A stretch of 64,000 nt of DNA from Streptomyces sp. NRRL S-340 (GTDB taxonomy: Bacteria; Actinomycetota; Actinomycetes; Streptomycetales; Streptomycetaceae), in the NCBI RefSeq assembly GCF_000720185.1, contig NZ_JOIY01000006.1, forward strand, positions 62,001 to 126,000, written 5' to 3'. Both the position numbers and the translations under genes were made by a program. The notes under the pieces were generated by a model. That model searched no databases. It saw only the letters and a program-made list of their open reading frames with translations, and was not told the origin of the DNA. Shown piece after piece: positions 62,312 through 64,000 of the stretch (position 1 is the first letter of the stretch; the number at the start of each line of letters is the position of its first letter).

Positions 62312-63238
62312 ATGAGGAGCAGAAACCCGGTCTTCTCGCGACGGGGGTTCAGCCGCGACAACGGCTACGCGGGCTTCAACACCGCGCCGCAGGCCGGGGG
62401 CCCCGCAGTCGGCACGCAGGGCGGTCCGTACCCGCAGGGCGCTCCGTACGCCCCGCAGGGCGGCAACCCCTACGCGCAGAACCCTTACGCTCAGAACCCC
62501 TACGCCCAGCAGGACGTGCAGTACGGCGCGCCGCCGCAGGCCCCGTCCGCCGCCGGCCGCATGACGATGGACGACGTCGTCACCCGCACGGCGTCCACCC
62601 TCGGCGTGCTGGTCGTCACGGCCGCGCTCGCCTGGGCGCTGCTGCCGGTCGACGACGCGCACATCAGCCGTTCCTACGGCCTCGGGGTCGGCGCCGCCCT
62701 GATCGCGATGGTGCTGGGCTTCGTCCAGTCCTTCAAGCGCAAGGCCTCGCCCGCGCTGATCCTGAGCTACGCGGCCTTCGAGGGCGTGTTCCTCGGCGTG
62801 GTCTCCAGCGTCGTCGACAACCGCATCGCCAGCGGCGCCGCCATGCAGGCCGTGATCGGCACGATGGCGGTCTTCGCCGCCGTCCTGGTCGCCTACAAGG
62901 CGGGCTGGATCCGCGTCAACCGCCGGTTCTACGGCTTCGTGATGGCCGCCGCACTCGGCTTCGTGCTGCTGATGGTGGTCAACACCCTGTTCGCGGTGTT
63001 CGGCGGCGGTGACGGCCTCGGCTTCCGCAGCGGCGCCCTCGGTGTCGTCTTCGGCGTCATCGGCGTCCTGCTCGGCGCCTGCTTCCTCGCCCTGGACTTC
63101 AAGCAGGTCGAGGACGGGGTCGCCTACGGCGCCCCGCGCGAGGAGGCCTGGCTCGCGGCCTTCGGCCTCACGCTGACGCTGGTGTGGATCTACATGGAGT
63201 TCCTGCGGCTCATCGCGATCCTCAACAGCAACGACTAG
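62312..63238 (+). CDS. Bax inhibitor-1/YccA family membrane protein
   Basis: The 308-residue protein has a long Pro/Gly/Gln/Tyr-rich N-terminus (about 20-75) with three NPYAQ repeats, then about seven membrane helices typical of the BI-1/YccA/TMBIM fold (about 92-305, such as TASTLGVLVVTAALAWALL and GFVMAAALGFVLLMVVNTLF), ending with EEAWLAAFGLTLTLVWIYME. Related bacterial proteins are pH-sensitive calcium leak channels or modulate FtsH. ATG 62312 follows GGAGGAG. The gene is alone behind a clear terminator; the 3' end shares it with the convergent gene. Confidence 0.9.
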   Translation: MRSRNPVFSRRGFSRDNGYAGFNTAPQAGGPAVGTQGGPYPQGAPYAPQGGNPYAQNPYAQNPYAQQDVQYGAPPQAPSAAGRMTMDDVVTRTASTLGVLVVTAALAWALLPVDDAHISRSYGLGVGAALIAMVLGFVQSFKRKASPALILSYAAFEGVFLGVVSSVVDNRIASGAAMQAVIGTMAVFAAVLVAYKAGWIRVNRRFYGFVMAAALGFVLLMVVNTLFAVFGGGDGLGFRSGALGVVFGVIGVLLGACFLALDFKQVEDGVAYGAPREEAWLAAFGLTLTLVWIYMEFLRLIAILNSND

Positions 63239-63269
63239 CCCCTCACCCGCCGCGCCGCGGGGAGACGGT

Positions 63270-63309
63270 ACGCGCAAGGGCCCCGGCTTCGGCCGGGGCC
63301 CTTGCGCGT
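63270..63309. terminator. Bidirectional 18-bp stem terminator with TTCG tetraloop
   Basis: ACGCGCAAGGGCCCCGGC (63270-63287) pairs exactly with 63292-63309 over TTCG, a very stable loop. It ends the BI-1 family gene and the convergent DUF4287 gene. Confidence 0.85.
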
Positions 63310-63348
63310 GTACGGGCGCACCGCCTGCGCGTTCACCCGTCGCGCCCG

Positions 63349-63576
63349 TCAGAGCAGTTTGCGCGCGGCCCTTCTCAGGTCGTACTCGTGGATGATCGCC
63401 TTCGCGTGGCCGTACGCGAGGTTGTGTTCCTGGCGGAGCCAGCTGAGCCGCTCCTCGAAGCAGAGGGCGGGGCCTTCTTCGACGGTGCGCAGCCAGTCGG
63501 AGACCTCACGACCGGTGCACTGGGGGATGCGGGCGAGCAGATTGCGGTGGGTCTCTTCGGAGAAGACTTGGGACAT
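63349..63576 (-). CDS. Small DUF4287-domain protein
   Basis: The 75-residue protein matches DUF4287: HRNLLARIPQCTGREVSDWL, then FEERLSWLRQEHNLAYGHAKAI. The fold is a short helical bundle with an HTH-like end. Its function is unknown; the family is widespread in actinobacteria as single or fused domains. ATG 63576 is the start; the frame is open further upstream without a site. It is convergent with the BI-1 family gene and 98 bp from the divergent gene at 63675. Confidence 0.8.
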   Translation of the reverse strand: MSQVFSEETHRNLLARIPQCTGREVSDWLRTVEEGPALCFEERLSWLRQEHNLAYGHAKAIIHEYDLRRAARKLL

Positions 63577-63674
63577 CGGCGCCTCCGGACGCTTTCGAAG
63601 CCGGTCCTTCACGACACCGTGCCCGAGCGGCGGCGCGTTGGCAACAGTCCGGGTGCGGCGCGTAGTCTCGCGGC

Positions 63675-63986
63675 GTGGTGGACACGACATCTCTGACCCG
63701 GGCAGTGGATCACTTCGCCGACCGTCTGAGGGCGGCTCCGCAGAGCCGGCTCCAGCGCGCGGGCGCCGCCGAGGCGCTGGGGCTGGCCAGGGAGTTCGCC
63801 CGGCGGGCGCAACTGCTGGAGGATCCCGGGGCCGAGCCGCGCGAGATGCCCGACGCCGGGATGTTCGCGGCGGCGGACCAGGTGACCGTCGCCGGACACG
63901 ATCTGGCGCTCCTGCTCACCAGCGAGGCCGAGGTCGAGGAGGCGGTACGGCTGGTGGAGGAGGCACAGAAACGCGCGGGCGTGTGA
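63675..63986 (+). CDS. Small helical protein of unknown function
   Basis: This 103-residue protein begins with GTG 63675 (or GTG 63678). It is mostly helical, Ala- and Glu-rich, with RAVDHFADRLRAAPQSRLQRAG, AREFARRAQLLEDPGAEPRE and EVEEAVRLVEEAQKRAG. I do not recognise a family. The codon use (strong third-position GC) supports it as a real gene, and no other start fits better. Only 14 bp of the window remain after its stop, so its neighbour is unknown. The divergent 98-bp gap to the DUF4287 gene should hold both promoters. Confidence 0.7.
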   Translation: MVDTTSLTRAVDHFADRLRAAPQSRLQRAGAAEALGLAREFARRAQLLEDPGAEPREMPDAGMFAAADQVTVAGHDLALLLTSEAEVEEAVRLVEEAQKRAGV

Positions 63987-64000
63987 CCGCCCGCGCGATG

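Overview
The window is chromosomal DNA from a Streptomyces or a very close relative. Coding DNA is extremely GC-rich, GTG and TTG starts are common, and several families are typical of the genus: WhiJ-type regulator with DUF397 partners, Rpf enzymes, DivIVA-like coiled-coil protein, SUKH proteins. It also carries a tRNA-Leu with anticodon TAA, the bldA tRNA of Streptomyces. As far as I recall, the gene order matches the core S. coelicolor chromosome from the gal operon to bldA/pobA. I see no insertion sequence, integrase, prophage, CRISPR array or rRNA.

Layout. 1-3272: tail of a beta-propeller-type protein, an atypical response regulator, and a small membrane protein behind an SSS-family symporter. 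3273-6683: the galTEK operon, read away from the symporter, behind a promoter region full of TGTGAT-like hexamers. 6684-12985: CbiZ, GNAT, a LuxR-type response regulator, MarR with a divergent methyltransferase and VOC protein, and a fatty-acid desaturase coupled to a TetR regulator. 13184-20900: ppc, then on the minus strand a membrane protein, pth, rplY, prs, glmU and tRNA-Gln. 20923-23354: an HTH protein with a LAGLIDADG-like segment, and an orphan histidine kinase ending in a 20-bp perfect hairpin.

23665-28932 is the most unusual part: a divergent cluster of nucleic-acid-targeting toxin domains and SUKH-type immunity domains. A YwqJ-like deaminase precedes a SUKH-3 protein on the minus strand. 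On the plus strand a WHH-nuclease/SUKH-1 fusion overlaps a 919-residue protein joining a YrhB/Imm35-like domain, a long Pro/Gly/Ala linker, a deaminase-like domain and a SUKH-4-like domain. No export signal is visible on any of them.

29144-46856: DivIVA-like protein, a MacB/FtsX-type ABC exporter, mfd, a secreted HNH lipoprotein, a WhiJ/DUF397/anti-sigma-like cassette, several envelope proteins, mazG and a P450. 46989-54940: two Rpf muralytic enzymes (the second behind a cyclic-di-AMP riboswitch), eno, divIC, a DUF501 gene, ppx, and ndh with a distant Rex-like operator. 55321-63986: cfa, a second paralogous ABC exporter, bldA, pobA, a Bax-inhibitor-1 family protein and two small genes.

Most transcription units end in long, perfect GC-rich hairpins, often shared by convergent genes. 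Starts were chosen from ribosome-binding sites, operon overlaps and the family N-terminus; family names come from motifs read by eye, not from database searches.
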